Shown: positions 33,130 to 46,085 of the stretch, piece by piece | Position numbering within the stretch: position 1 is the stretch's first letter | Layout: the number at the start of each line of letters is the position of its first letter | Source: Rostrohypoxylon terebratum | Lineage: Eukaryota; Ascomycota; Sordariomycetes; Xylariales; Hypoxylaceae | Assembly (NCBI GenBank): GCA_022497145.1 | Contig: MU385956.1 | Location: forward strand, 42,114 to 106,113 | Length of the DNA stretch: 64,000 nucleotides | Direction: 5' to 3' | Position numbers and translations under genes: made by a program | The notes under the pieces: model-generated | The model's input: the letters and a program-made list of their open reading frames with translations, nothing else | Databases searched by the model: none | What the model was told of the DNA's origin: nothing

Positions 33130-36100
33130 TTAAAATGCCTGCCCATGGTAGGGATACTGGTGTTGTCCTCGGCCTCCGGGAGGTGGACTCTGTGCCGAGA
33201 AAGGAGGAGGAGACGAAAATTGGCCGTGAGGCGATTGCATGCGTTGTTGGTTATATCGAGGGTCGTAGTTGTTAGGGGGAGGAGAACCGAAGCCTGATCC
33301 GGGAGAGGACCAGGTACCCTCTTGTTCATAAGTCATTGGGCCAGGACTTCCAAATCCTCCGTAGTTGGATCCATGAGGCGTCGCGCTTCGTCCCATGTTC
33401 GAGTACATGCCAGCAGGCGGTGGCATACCAGCTGATTGGCCGGGGGGCGGGTGCTGCTGGAAAGCGTGCTGCTGTTGTCGCTGGTTGATAGCATGCTGAG
33501 CGGCCTGGCTACTCCAGCCTTGCTTCATCTGTTGCTTCTCACGTTCTCTAGCCTCGATCGCACCGACTAGTCCTGCACCGGTTTGTGTAGGCGCATTCTT
33601 ATTACCGGCCATGTTGATCAGTGGAGTGCCCGTAACGCGGGCTACGTGTTCTTGCTCTCGAGCCGAGAGGTGCGAATCGCCACCTCCTTGTCCGCCGAGA
33701 ACGGCGCCGGCACCCCGAGAGCCAGGGCGTTGCAGCAGCTCACCAGCTCCTCGAGAGCCTGGTCGGTTCTGTAGTAAATCTTGAGAGCTGTTACGGGAAT
33801 GCGATGTTCCCATATAATCTTGGCCCTGGCCTCGGCCGAGAGGAGGGGTAGGTGTACCCGTTCTGAATCCGCCAAGAGTATTTCCAGAAGATTGTCTCTG
33901 GTGCGCGTACAAGGGTGTTGCTTGAGCAGCTGCAGCTCGTTGTTGCACGAACTCTTCAGCCGTAAGACCTTGAGATGCGGGGTTGCCAGGTCCAGCGCCC
34001 ATGATAGCTGGTTGCCACACAATACTTCGTCGTGCCGTGTCTTCTGACTCCTGACGGTTGTGTCCAGCCTCAACTCCAGGTGACCTACGTTGAGGTTGAG
34101 ACCCCGGCGAATAGGCACGGGATGCTGGAGAGAACGGTGTCCCTTGTTGAGGGTTATTGGGTGTGGGTGTCTTATTTCTTTGTGGTGCCACAGCATAGTT
34201 CATAGTTGGGCCAAAGTTGATATCCGGGATCTCAAATCCAGGGCCTTGCGTGGGGGAGTCATCCCCGTTTCCCGTCGTTCTAAGTACACCGGCTCTTGGT
34301 CGCTCGCGTTCGCTCGAAGACGCGGTCTCTGTTGAGGGGCGCGAACTGGCATAATCAGGGCTATCGGTCGATGCCGAGTCGTCGTAGCGGCTAATCTCAT
34401 CATAGCGACTGCTTGCTTGGCTCTTGCCCGTAGGCTGACGGTGCACAGTAGTGTCCGGAGGAGGCATTCGGATTCCTGGTTGGAGAGGACGGATCTGCCC
34501 CAGTCCTGCCGCGTCGATCCGATTGCCCGTCAGACTTCCGCTGCTGGTGGAAGGGGTCTGCGGTGAGGTATCTTCACGTTGCCGGTGTTGTAGGCTGTCG
34601 GTACGTGCTGGGAGTGGCTTTCGGCTAAGAGATGGGGATGTGTTGAGAGGAGGCAAAGGTTGGCGACCAGTCGGTGACATTGGTCCATCTGGGCCAGGTC
34701 CGCCAGGTCCTCCAGGTCCATCACGGCCTGGTAGTCCTTGTGGCGGATAGCCTCGATACATGTTCTCGTTAGGTGGATATCCTCGACCACGCCCTTGAGG
34801 GGGCATTCCAGGTGGCATGTTTGGAGGGGGTCGTCCACGGCCTCGGCCGGGAGGTGGCATACCGTAGGGAGGAGCTCCTCTCTGGCCCGGATGTCCAGGA
34901 GGCAGGTTGCCTGGAGGTGGTCCATACCCAGGCGGGGGAGGTCGGTTACCATTGGCAGTGCCGGGTCGCGAATTGGGTGTCATCGGTCGTTGACCAGGAC
35001 CAGGTGGACCGGGGCTCGGACCTCGTTGACCCATAGGCGGAGGGCTCATCAGTGGTGACCTCGATCGCATTCCTCCGGGACCTGCTGAAGGTGGGTTCAT
35101 ACCGGGAGGAGAGAGCGGAGAGTTATCTCGAAATGCTTCACCGGGTCCGGCATTCATGGCGTAACCGTGTGTGGGAGGTGGTGGGCCACGCTGGTCGAAT
35201 TGTTGTGGCGGCAGTCCGCGTCGTTCCTCGCTGCTTCTTTCGCCGTCAAATGCGACTCCAGCCGGAGGGGCGCCGCCAGCTTTTGTGATCTGATTAAGGG
35301 TAGTTAGAGATAAGCGGCTGTTAGCTCGACGCATCTCGGGGGAGTGGTAAGGTCGAGTAGCGGGAATATGTCCCGGGGCGTGGGAGAAGTTAGGAGGCTG
35401 GACGACTGGCTCAGGTGTTTGCATTCTTCGCATTCCCTCAAAATCACGGATTGGTCCTTCACCATGTTCTTCGTCAGAACTTACGCGCTCCGGGGTCGAC
35501 GCCAAGTCATTCATAAAACCGCGTGCCGGATTAGGTCCCCGAACAGATGAAGCCGGGCTAGAGGCGTAAGGACTATTCTGATGAGCCGGGGGTTGAGGAG
35601 GCCCCGGAATGCTAGAATCTGATGCATTGCGAGCATGACCCGATTTCATAACTGCCGCCGAACCATCTCGTTCTCGATCTACGGGTGGGGTCGAGTCGGT
35701 TCCTATGGTGGGCCGGCTATTTAGCGACATGGAACGTGAAGTGCGAACAGAGGGAGGTGCATCATCGGCAAACCCTACGCGAGGCTTCGTGCCAGTAGCT
35801 GGGCCAAAACTGAGGCGTTTACCATGGCCATTGTTCTTGCTACCCGAACTGGCGCTCTCTGCGTCGTCTGTGCTGTTCATACGAGTACCGGTCAATTCCT
35901 TCAGCTTCTTTCTCCACTCTCGCTCATTCCAAGTGGAGCTACCTTCGGTCGTAATGAGCCCGGCGACATCAGTTAGTTCCAAATAACCATAGCGCTTATG
36001 TTTGGGCATTGCAAACATAAGAGATCTCGAATCCAGAACGCTCGCAACCAGTCTTCCTGGTCGGCCATAAAGACCGAAGGTATCCCAGGTGGGAAACAGG

Positions 36101-37554
36101 AACCTCAGCATCATCTCGAAACCACTGACAGCAGGATGTACTTCAGGCATGATAAACACGAAACCCTCGCTCTCGGAAGGTGGATCTGAGTGGATGGTGA
36201 TATTTCCTTCGATCTTGATCAATGTCGACGCGTCGATCAATGACTTCGCCTGGGGGTATAGCGCGTACGCGGAGTAGGCATCGCTGATCGTTGCTATCGG
36301 GAGCATCTTCTTCGCTTTCTTGCCGTCTTTTCTGCTGTCATAGAATTTGATATCCCCCTTGAGTACCGGAACGTGCGAGCGATCGTACGGCGACTTCTTC
36401 TTGTGCTCTTTTAGCAGTTTTTGGTACTCCTTTTCATCCGGTGGCGTAATGACACACCAACACCGTCTCCATGGTACACCAGCCCCAAATCGGACTCTAA
36501 CCCATTGATCCATCGGGGTACGTGCTCGTTCCATAATCACACCAATATTGTTCAACGTCTTGCCTTTACCGGCGATCAGGGCTCCGGTGTATGCTTCTTG
36601 GAGGGTCGAGTGCTCGAACATGGCAAGTCGGATGCCGGACGTCCATTGGATTAATGATTGTCTCGAATTAAAATGTAACAGATATCGGTTACGACCCGCC
36701 GTTGATATACTCAAGATGTTCTGTAGAGGTGTCTCTTCGCTTGATCTGGTAGGCAAGGACTCAATCTAGTTATTACACGTTAGCATAGACTCCAATAATC
36801 TCATAGCAGCGTTCGGCGATGATTTTGGCGTTCGCTTATATCATACCATCTTTATTGAAGCGTCTGTCAGATTGACGAATTTAGGTAGGACCTCTCCATC
36901 TTCACCAGCAGCGTCCAATTCTGCGGCGTCCCATAGGGACAATACGGTGCCAACTAGTTGTGCGAAGCATTCCGTCCATGTCCGGTCCGCATTAGGTTTG
37001 CCCTCTGTGGATTATTAGCGGTGTGACGCCAATGGGAATAATTCAATTGATAAATTAGCGGACTCACGTGTATTTTGGTCGTCGAGTTTTAAAAAGTAAC
37101 CCTCCTGGTATAGTTTGTTCACATGGCTGTTGAGGAAGGTGAAGATGGGCTGAAGCTCCGGGATCGTCTCTTCGTTTACATCCATGAGGGGCGGTTGGTA
37201 GGCCTGCACCATAGACAATGGCCTAGAAGTAGATCGACTCGTTGTTCTTCGATGTGTCTCAAAGGATATGGGTGCGACGTCTAGTGGGGGCAAATTGTCA
37301 TGATCAAACCGGACTGGCGGCGATGTTGGAAGAACCGGAGTTGAGAATGCGCGAGATCGCGTTCGATTGCGAAAACCACCGACGTTGATGATGTGGCTGT
37401 GACGGCTTTTGGTGGAATTATTTAAATCGGATTTAGCGGTAGTAACGAATGGAATCTGACCGTCCGGCGGTGACGGCGAGGGTGTGGATGAGTCGCTTAG
37501 ATTTTTCGGATCACCGTGGAAAGAGTTGTGGTGAGATCCGGAGAGTTGGGACAT
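33130..37554 (-). CDS. CAF120: CCR4-NOT complex subunit CAF120-like, PH-domain protein
   Basis: Three exons, 37554-37068, 37004-36847 and 36765-33130, encode 1426 residues from the ATG at 37554. The first 120 residues are Ser/Pro-rich. A PH-like region spans about 130-330, with the family strings RTWTECFAQLVGTVLSLW, GEDGEVLPKFVNL and STAGRNRYLLHFNS rebuilt across the introns. A second PH-like segment follows (WRRCWCVITPP, LKGDIKFYDSRKDGKKAK). The C-terminal two thirds are low complexity: Pro/Gly-rich repeats of the GPPPPGYGPPP type, then Gln-rich stretches ending YHGQAF. By family it associates with the CCR4-NOT mRNA deadenylation/transcription complex and has a yeast bud-neck link. The length and the long disordered tail agree with filamentous-fungal orthologues. 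Confidence 0.9.
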
Positions 37555-40500
37555 AAACGACAGCACTTTTAATGGTTTTACGTTAGCATGAAAGCTCTAG
37601 TGCTCTAGTGGTCCAATGGTCCAGTGCTCCGGTTCTCCAAAGTGCGAATTGCATTGAAGCATTGAACGTTCAGGTGCAACTCGTCAGCAGTAAACCGCAG
37701 CGCAATGCAGTAAATTAAGGAACTTGCAGCGACGGATGGCGGGGAAGTTTGGGAAGCCTGGGTGCCTTGCAGCCTAGGAACCTGGGAACATGGGAGGTTC
37801 AATGTTTTGGGGGAAGTTTAGGGCGGTGGACGGCAGTTGATGGGGCTATCATTGGCTAGGTAAACTATAAAGTATGCCTATGTCAAAGGAACGTGAACGA
37901 CAATGACAATAAGCTCATGTACCAGGTATCAGGTACATGTAGGAATGTCAGATGCGATGCGATGCAGGTAACGGATGTAATATGTTCAGGTACGTAAATG
38001 TCAACTATAACACTTTTTTTTAGGGCGCAATCGCGCAATCCTCAATCTTGAATAATTTCAATCCGATCATGCAACGCGAACGTGTTCGATGTTCCTTGTT
38101 GCATGAAAACACAACACTCGTGATGATAGGGATGTCCCTACATGAATTCAATTGTATGAATTCAACATCACAGAGCAGACAATATGTAGGTAAATACGGT
38201 GAACCATGTGGTGAATCTGTGGTGAATTGACAACGCCCAGTGGCAGATGGAATTCCGGGAGTACAGCACATACGCACAACTTTCGGTATGCAGCAATCGA
38301 AGTCAGAGACAGGGGATGTTGATGAGCTGTGAGTATGCCTCACTTGGCCTTACTTGGCCATTCTTTGTGATAGGCAATGTTGGAATTGGAATATATTGAT
38401 TGTCGCCCGTGCTGCTGATGCTAATATCGCAGCAACTTGCTGACTTCAGGGCTCCAGAGCGTCAGGGTTCGTTGGTGAATAGTGGAGTAGGACAATGATC
38501 CTTATGTCTTGAGTCCTATGTGTTTTAACATGCAGATGCTAGTTCTGATGCTGGTTCAGATGCTGGTTGGACTGGTTGGTAGTACCAACTACCAGCTACC
38601 AGCTAACATGTATGATGAACAGGCAACTTTGCCAAGGTGCTACTTTGATAAACTCAAGGGATCATTCTTACATGGTTCCGATGAAAGGCAAAAAGAGCAC
38701 AAAGACAAGGGACAGAAGACCAGAAGACGGACAATAGGAAGAGAGAATTGTGTTACTCACCGCGATTCCTACCCATCTTGAACCAAAAAAAAGATGAACC
38801 AGACGAGCCCAGAAAACCCCCTAACGAACTACCGGGAAAAAAATAGATGGAGAGAGTATCCTATTCCATCAGATGAGCTGACCGACGTTGGTTCCTAAGA
38901 CTACTCGGAATAGCTGGAGCGCTGGAGTGAACGGGCTAGGGGTGGCCCACAAGCGGACGATTCGGCTGACGATGGCTTGTCGATCTCGAATTGCGTGGTC
39001 TTCGATTACCGGTATTATTACTAGTAGGCTATGGGTTATGGGGGGGTATTGTAGTAGTAATGCTAGCGAGTATGGATGTAGGTAGTATGCACGACAAAGT
39101 AGTAGCTTGTAAATGCGATCCGTCAAATAAGTCGAGAAATAAAAGGCACAGCAACAAAAAAAGATTAAAACATAAAAAAAAAAAAAATAGGTATATCAGA
39201 AATATTAACGAGTAGATTATGGGTCGAAGACGTAAAGACCGAAAGAACCAAACATTCGAAAAGCCGAACTTGTCTCGCAACAGGTGGGCGGATACGCGAG
39301 TTTTGTAGCTCGGGTTGTCAAGCGTCTCCACGCGATACGAATTTGTGGAATGCGAGGGAAGGGTAGAGTCTCGGAACCCCGTATATCGTGTATGAGTCGC
39401 TATCCTGCGACAAAGATCAGGTGGCCGGGCCTTGTCCTTTGACTTATCCAAACCATCCAAACTGTAGTACTAGTAGTCTAGTATCCAGACAATCCAGCTT
39501 CCCCAGAAAAAGCCTAGTTTCGGATAGCGCAACTAGTATTATAAGAATTTCCACTTATTGACGGGACTGACAAAGCGACCAGTGCTCAATGCTTCGCTGT
39601 TTATATGTCGAGGATAAGTCGTACGAAAAACGAGCGTTGTAGTTAGGACCTAGGTATCTGAGCATTCAAGAATCAACCCTTTCCTTGGGTTGGCAGGAAT
39701 TATTATTATTATTGTCGACTAATGCCCTCCGAGGATGTTTTGCCGAGAATGCGGAAGCGCCGGAGAATTCAATCTAGTTATCCTGGATCGAGGTTGGGAA
39801 ATAATCTGAACCTTGGCGCCGGGTTTCTGTTGGAAGACAGGAAGAATACCTAGGACCTAGGTAAGGTAGCCTTGGGAATCTGTCTGGTACCTGGAGGGGG
39901 AAAAAGGCGACGTGGGAAATGAGAGAGGCCTCTCGAAAAAACGAGAACGACGATGATGAAGAAACGGTAAACTATTATCAGAACTATCTCGATAAACCAA
40001 GTTTCTATTTGCCGACTTTAAAATTGGGTACCAGCTTCGTTACTTGGAAGCTCGTATCTATCTACGTTCTTAATAACAAGGTGGTATGTCAGGTATGTCA
40101 ACTTGGAAGATGGGTAGTCGATGACAAAACGGACGGAGCAGGGGCATACGTCAGTCTACAACGATAGGTGATTTTCTTCGATGATGGTGAATGATGGCTA
40201 GTAAAAAATGATAATAGCAACTTCATATTAATGGGCACCCCTCCCACTCTCATATTCTGCCACTACATAGTAGGTAATAGGTATGCCCCCACTACGCTCG
40301 GAGATACCGTCTTTTGTTCTAGTCGCCACAGATATAGCCTAGCTCCCCGTGCTACTGCAGAGCTACCGCAGACTGCGCAGACTGAGCAGACTGAGTTGAA
40401 CACACAGGTAGTAGGTCCTGGTTCGACGATGTGTGTGGGTGTATGTATGTACAAGGTGATGTACGTACCAGCATACCAGCATACCAGCATCAGCATGCAT

Positions 40501-41992
40501 TACCAGGTTGCATTACAGATACGTCCCTTGACGTTGTACCGTAGATACTGTACGGCGTAATGTGCAATACTGTAAGTACATACTACATAATAGTAGACTG
40601 TAGTAGCCTGGTAGTAGTTTGCGTAGCTGTGTCGATCAATCATCCGTCAGCCCGCATAGCTGCGCGACTAAGAGACTTTTGAACAAGTTGCCCTGTTTTG
40701 AGAGGATAGTCTTCCAATAAGAATAGCCCTATGCGGGAAGATCTACCTTCCCTCAGACTGAGGATTTTCGATGCCATAACAAACAAGCATCTCGAACAGA
40801 ATTTGACATCGTCTATCACCGATTCCCATCCTAGTTTGGCGTTACGCAGAATGGTGGTCGATTTTCGGCAAGTGGTAAGCATCCTGAGAAGCTTAAAGAG
40901 AACCACGGTCCCTGCCGACGCAGTTGATTGGATTAGAGCACGTTCCCGGATGAGACGGATACTTCCAATTTGTGGAGGCGTATGACGGTTGACCAGCCTC
41001 AATGATTTTTTTTTCCTCTCACTCACTTCTTCAAATGTAAGGCTCACCTAGCTCGAAGATGAGATATTATAGCGTATGCGTGTCTTACCGGAAAACTTGA
41101 CGTGGCATTAGGTAAGGCCTCGAGCGTGTAGGTGAGTGAGTCTACTGTCGGCCTATTCAAAACCCGCACGCGCCCGCGTCCCACGGAGGCAGTTCGACCT
41201 TGCGGGAGTTGGAGCAGGCCAGTGACGAAAGGTACCTATTTTTTGCACAGTCGAAAATCAGCAAGCGCTTGATCGCTTACATGGCAGCCTGCCAATCTAC
41301 CAGCCACTGATCCATGGATGCATCCAGTCAGAAACTTGGGTATCGTGTCGCTCCACCGCGATGAAATTAAACCAGTACGAACGAATATTGCACAGGAACA
41401 CAGGAAGGACTGTCGTCCATCGTTCCACGTAACCGCCACGGCTGTATTATCTCATTATCTCACACATCAGCACCTTGGGGATCCTTCTTCAATTGTTTGG
41501 ATTTTAGAACCTTGCACAAATGTCGACATCTCGCTGTGCCGCTAATATTGCGCGTGGAACTTAGCCGCCTTGCAGCGCAGCTTACACCCCGGTGACAGAT
41601 CACAGGGAACCCCTACAGATTGAATAGGCCAAGACTTTCGGGTTTCGTTTGGACCGCCGAGATCTGGGCTGTCTGGGCATTTCAGTGGTATCTAGGGCCT
41701 AGGCGTCCCATTGCGCCGACATACCATAGTATGTAAAGAGGATGTATGCACAATACAGCACTGTACAGCATCCTTCTCCAACATCTACCGTTGATCGATC
41801 GAATACGGGTTTGGTGTTATGATTGCTGAGTAGGACATCTAAGCCCCGAATGACGCGCGTTTTCTGCCGAATCATTTTCGATTTTTCTTTTTTTTTTCTT
41901 TTTCCCCTTCAGCTTCAGGGAAATTTTGAATAAGATGTTAAAATATGTTTCTGCACTCAAAACCGAATTGAATTTTGATGTTCAAGAACATA
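37555..41992. other. Long gene-poor block
   Basis: About 4.4 kb with no supported gene. Short tandem or reiterated words are common (GATGCGATGCGATGCAGG near 37950; CTGATGCTGGTTCAGATGCT near 38545; CCAGCATACCAGCATACCAG near 40470). A poly-A run near 39175 makes a false poly-Phe frame on the minus strand (39029-39460). The frames at 40640-41047 (minus) and 40731-40985 (plus) overlap, lack good starts or partner exons, and are not called. Confidence 0.5.
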
Positions 41993-42326
41993 TACTGGTG
42001 CTGTCTACAATAACTCTCGACCGCACCCCCCGTAGGGGGGGTGCTGCGCATTGATTAGCGAAACGGGCAAGACTAGCGAAAGCAGCCGAAGATTACCCTA
42101 AACCCTTTAAACCATGGCTTATAATCATATATATTCTTAAAAACAAAGGTTATATCTACTTAAAAGAGTATGCACTTATGCCAGTATACTTTGATTTTAT
42201 ATGTAAAATCCCACCCATTCATAAGTATCTCGGAGAATTTCGCTAGTCTTGCCCGTTTCGCTAATCAACGCGCAGCACCCCCCCTACGGGGGGTGCTGAT
42301 GAGAGTTATCGTAGACAGCACCAGTA
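41993..42326. mobile_element. Foldback / MITE-like element A with 89-bp inverted repeats
   Basis: The arms 41993-42081 and 42238-42326 are inverted copies over 89 bp with only a few mismatches, beginning TACTGGTGCTGTCTAC. Each arm contains its own palindrome (GCACCCCCC-GTA-GGGGGGGTGC), so either arm alone can fold, followed by GCGC-TTGATTAGCGAAACG. The interior of about 155 bp is A+T-rich and non-coding. The heptamer TTCAAGA occurs just outside both ends (41981-41987, 42328-42334), set off by 5 and 1 bases, and may be a target-site duplication. Element B, 0.9 kb away, has the same plan. It is non-autonomous. Confidence 0.8.
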
Positions 42327-43240
42327 ATTCAAGATAGGAACCCAGTCGGACAAAACTTGGACTGATCTTGGCACATACGTCATATTTATCGGATTAAGCA
42401 GCATAATGCTAGAGCTTACTTTTTTTTAGTTTTTCTAGTTTTTTTAGTCATTTTGTACCTGACCTGACATGATACATCGATAGATGCTGTACCTACAGCT
42501 AATTCTAGCGCTCTAAAATCTGTCAGATGTAATACACTCCATACCCCTACTATGTTCTACACTACATCCGTGATTCTTCTTGTGACAGATAGTAACTTTA
42601 TAAATCTTTCACAACATACCTAGTAGTACTAGTATTCACAATGCTAATTGCGTTGTCAGCCGTTTGGCAGAAACGATCAGACGACCCTAGCAATTGAATC
42701 AGGGACATGCATTCCCTAAACCCATGATCGATGATTGTTACATTTCCCTTCGCGTCACACGGCATTTTCAGAAACACAATGCTGCTGCAACATTGAGGCT
42801 TCCGAGCAGCCTCTGCATATATTGAGAAGCCCCCAAATGACTAATTAATGCCTTGTCAGATCCAAATTTCCGACCTACTTGTCTCACCTGAATTGTTATA
42901 GTCAATCAGTTACATCGCAAAGACAAGATGTACGAACGCGGGTCTCTTGGTTGAAGTTCAAGAATAATCGCCTGCCTAGATACTACTACCTTCCCACGCA
43001 TATATATGCCAAGGCCACTATGGGGTGAGATATCAATAATTTTACAAATACATACCTAATGTAAATGTTGTCACGAAGTCAAAGCCAGCCGATTACCCGG
43101 AAGGACTCTTTATGAATATTTTATTCGTCTGGTTTTCTAGAAAAATACCTACTACATAATAGTATATACTCTATAGTAGTAGCAAGACGGCGAGATGTCC
43201 ACAATTTAGGTAACGTATCTGCTAATAGCTTAGTCTCCCA
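42327..43240. other. Intergenic between two foldback elements
   Basis: About 910 bp, A+T-rich, with runs of T (near 42420) and no open frame of note. The sequence TAGTAGTACTAGTATT near 42620 is locally palindromic. No gene was seen. Confidence 0.5.
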
Positions 43241-43519
43241 TATTAGTACTGGCTACGCAAAGCTCGCCGTCGTACCCTAACGGGTACTGCGCTTTAATTA
43301 GCAAAATTGCAGATGAATAGCAAAATACTTAATGATATTAGCATTTTTCTAATAATCTTAAGTATTGTCTTAACAATGGAGAGTTTTGGCAAGTAGCTTG
43401 TTTGTATATTTCTGAGGATTTTCTTAGAAAGGTACTTTGCTAATTACCTGCAATTTTGCTAATTAAAGCGCAGTACCCGTTAGGGTACGACGGCGAGCTT
43501 TGCGTAGCCAGTACTAATA
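43241..43519. mobile_element. Foldback / MITE-like element B with perfect 72-bp inverted repeats
   Basis: The arms 43241-43312 and 43448-43519 are identical inverted copies over 72 bp (starting TATTAGTACTGGCTACGC). Each arm carries a nested palindrome, GTACCC-TAAC-GGGTAC, followed by TGCGCTTTAATTAGCAAAAT, the counterpart of the same block in element A. The hexamer CTCCCA abuts both ends (43235-43240 and 43520-43525) and extends to CTCCCATA if the terminal TA is counted. It is therefore a likely 6- to 8-bp target-site duplication. The interior (about 135 bp) is non-coding. Identical arms suggest recent insertion. Confidence 0.85.
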
Positions 43520-43525
43520 CTCCCA

Positions 43526-44184
43526 TAGGTACTACTAGGTATAAATCACCATCCACTAATATGCTTACAATCTTTCCAAGTTTCCCGTACCAGACGTGTA
43601 CAAACGTCTATGCATGGTACGACCAGTTATGACTTGATCTAGGTACTAATAACATTGAATTGAATTGATGTTTCGGTGTTTCCATGTTGTGGTGATTTGA
43701 TGAAGGAGCACCAGGTCCGGCAGACGCATGACGGAACTTTAAATGCCCATTTCCCGCGTAATCGAAAGTGATGTCATAGAAATTCTAATAAAAGCACTAT
43801 CAATGTCCCAAACTCCCGGGTTAATTCTCGTGCGGAAGGGATACTGCGCTCAATTAAATCGGGATCCTGATCGGGATGGGACTTTACGATAAGCGATTTC
43901 AAGTTCCCTTATCACAACCTGGAACCTTGAACTTCGAACCTTGAACCTGGAAATTGGAAATTGGAAACTCTACCAGGTAAATAATATGTATTGTACCATC
44001 GGCATCGGCGCATCACCGGGGCAAAACACTCAATGTTCAAACTCGACGATTTCATCCCGTCAATAATAAAACCCTTACCCATAAAACATAGCGCGTCCTT
44101 TCAGGTCGTCTAGGTGGTTATCATCAACCACATTTCTGGCTGTCAACCGCCCTTAAGGTCCGTGGTTAGACCTCATTCGTGGGC
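43526..44184. other. Intergenic, promoter side of the PP2C gene
   Basis: About 660 bp with a low-complexity stretch of reiterated GGAACCTTGAAC / GGAAATTGGAAA words near 43915-43970. No gene is seen. The promoter of the PP2C gene lies in its right part. Confidence 0.45.
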
Positions 44185-45510
44185 ATGAGAAGGCCATCTC
44201 CCTCTTTTTTGTTGGCCTCTACTTCTGGTCCAACGCGACGAACATTCCCACATTCTATCCATTTGGCACCATGGCATCGGCGTCCTCAGCATACCGCTGG
44301 CATTAGCGGTAGTCGTTCCAAAACCACCGAACAGTCAGGGAGATTCACAACTCCTATTTTAGACTCATGTCCGAATTTACCATTTCATTTCGAGACCGGC
44401 TTTGCGCTATACGCGAAACGAACTCCGAGACCGTTTCCCCCTCCATTTCTATCTCCTCCCTCGGGTTCATTTTCGGACCCCCTTAGTACCCATCATCAAA
44501 GTCGCGACAAGCGAGCGTTCGTAGACGGCGAGCTTATTAACGGATGGACGAATGGCGACGACGCGGTCTATGCTAGTGAATATTTCATCTGCGCTAATGA
44601 TGGCGTTGGCGCTTGGTCAGCTAGACCGAGAGGTCATGCAGGGTACATTGTCCCACGGTCGCCCGAGCACTGCGCATTGCAACCCGTGATTAATTAACAT
44701 TGGTTTTTAGTTTATGGTCAAGGTTGATACTACATTTCTGGGTGGCGGCGATGCAGGAAGATATTGTACAGCCGCGACCGCCTGACCAACCATACCGCCC
44801 GGATCCCATACGCTACCTGCAGCAGGCGTATGAGCGCACGATCGAAGCAACCTCCGGTCCCAACGAATGTCTCGGAACTACGACAGCCACCGGGGCGCAG
44901 CTATTTTACAAGGCTGACACCAGTAACCCAGCGTCATCCGTAACGCCACTCCTGTACGTTACAAACCTTGGCGATTCCCAGGTTATGGTCGTACGGCCGA
45001 AAAGCCAAGAGATGGTGTATAAATCGAACGAGCAATGGCATTGGTTCGATTGCCCGAGACAGCTCGGAACCAACAGTCCAGACACACCAACAGAGAATGC
45101 GGTCTTGGACGCAATAGATATTCAAGAGGGCGACGTCGTGCTCGCTATGACGGACGGTGTAATCGATAATCTTTGGGCGCACGAGATTGCGGAAAACGTA
45201 TCCCAAAGCGTCAAGCGATGGGAGGCTGGAGAAGGGGGCCAAGCAAACGGCCCTCGCAAAGATGGCGCCAACGGTGGAATGACATTCGTCGCTACGGAAC
45301 TGGTTAAAGCCGCGAAATATATTGCGCTGGATCCTTTTGCGGAAAGTCCATTCATGGAGCATGCCATTGAAGAAGGATTAGCTAGTGAAGGGGGTAAGTG
45401 ATAGTATCCGTGCCGTCACCTTCGTCCGATATATATGTTGACAACATGTAGGGAAACCCGACGATATTAGCGTCGTAGCAGCCTTGTGTCAGCGTAATGC
45501 TACCCCATGA
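44185..45510 (+). CDS. PTC7: PTC7-type mitochondrial PP2C protein phosphatase
   Basis: Three exons, 44185-44642, 44711-45393 and 45452-45510, encode 399 residues from the ATG at 44185. The N-terminus is Arg/Ser-rich without acidic residues (MRRPSPSFLLASTSGPTRR), as for a mitochondrial presequence. PP2C motifs follow in order: NGDDAVYAS, ANDGVGAW with the metal-binding Asp, GHAG-LWSRLI (rebuilt across intron 1), GTTTATGAQL, VTNLGDSQVMV, DVVLAMTDGVIDNL and GKPDDISVV (rebuilt across intron 2). By family it dephosphorylates mitochondrial proteins, including a coenzyme Q synthesis factor in yeast. Nothing is missing from the catalytic core. Confidence 0.92.
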
Positions 45511-46085
45511 TACTTGTTAGACATCTGTTGACATTGGCATGGCACACTACTTGCTGTGCTACCCAAGATTCTCCGAGCGGTCAAGCTCTATATGTTACAA
45601 TGGCGCATCACCATCGTGTTTCTTCCAACCACCATTAGGGTGTGCTACAATGTGAGTTATTGAGGATGAGTTTGGCGTTATCATTGACTTGCATACATAT
45701 ATTATTCTAAGGATCATACATAGAATTATAGACTACATAACGGTTCTGAGACCGTAAACATTGGATATGAAATTAGCACGGCGTTGGGGGAACCATTAGA
45801 GATAAAGGGGAGACATCCACCTTAGAGAGAAGATAATGATAGATGAGAGCTGAATAACCTCATAAATTCAATAAATAGACATAAATGTACGTACTCCTTC
45901 ATAGTGGAGCCCCGATCCCAGGCCCGCAAATCTTGACAATCTGATTGGCAGAAGCTTAAATCTTATCGCTATCGCTATCGGTCGCGTTGATGCAGAAATT
46001 CTACCATCCATGATTTGAAAAGTTCCTGGTTGAACTTTTTCGAATGCCAATATTAACAACCATCGTTCAATGAGGGCAAAGCAAA
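45511..46085. other. Intergenic, no gene seen
   Basis: About 575 bp between co-directional genes, A+T-rich, with a short ATCGCTATCGCTATCGGTCG iteration near 45965. It should contain the promoter of UTP23. Confidence 0.45.

Noticed and set aside
34451..35058. Plus-strand and alternate frames opposite the CAF120 tail
   Set aside because: They mirror the Pro/Gly-rich low-complexity coding sequence of CAF120.
38509..38781. Plus-strand frame of 90 codons with a Met/Leu/Val-rich start
   Set aside because: It begins at a non-ATG codon and its hydrophobic start comes from a short iterated CTGATGCTGGTTCAGATGCT sequence.
39029..39460. 143-codon minus-strand frame with a Phe/Leu-rich stretch
   Set aside because: The hydrophobic run comes from a poly-A tract on the plus strand. 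There is no family motif or partner exon.
40640..41047. Overlapping frames on both strands (136 codons minus, 85 codons plus)
   Set aside because: The minus frame has no ATG at its start, neither has a motif, and no splice-linked exons were found.
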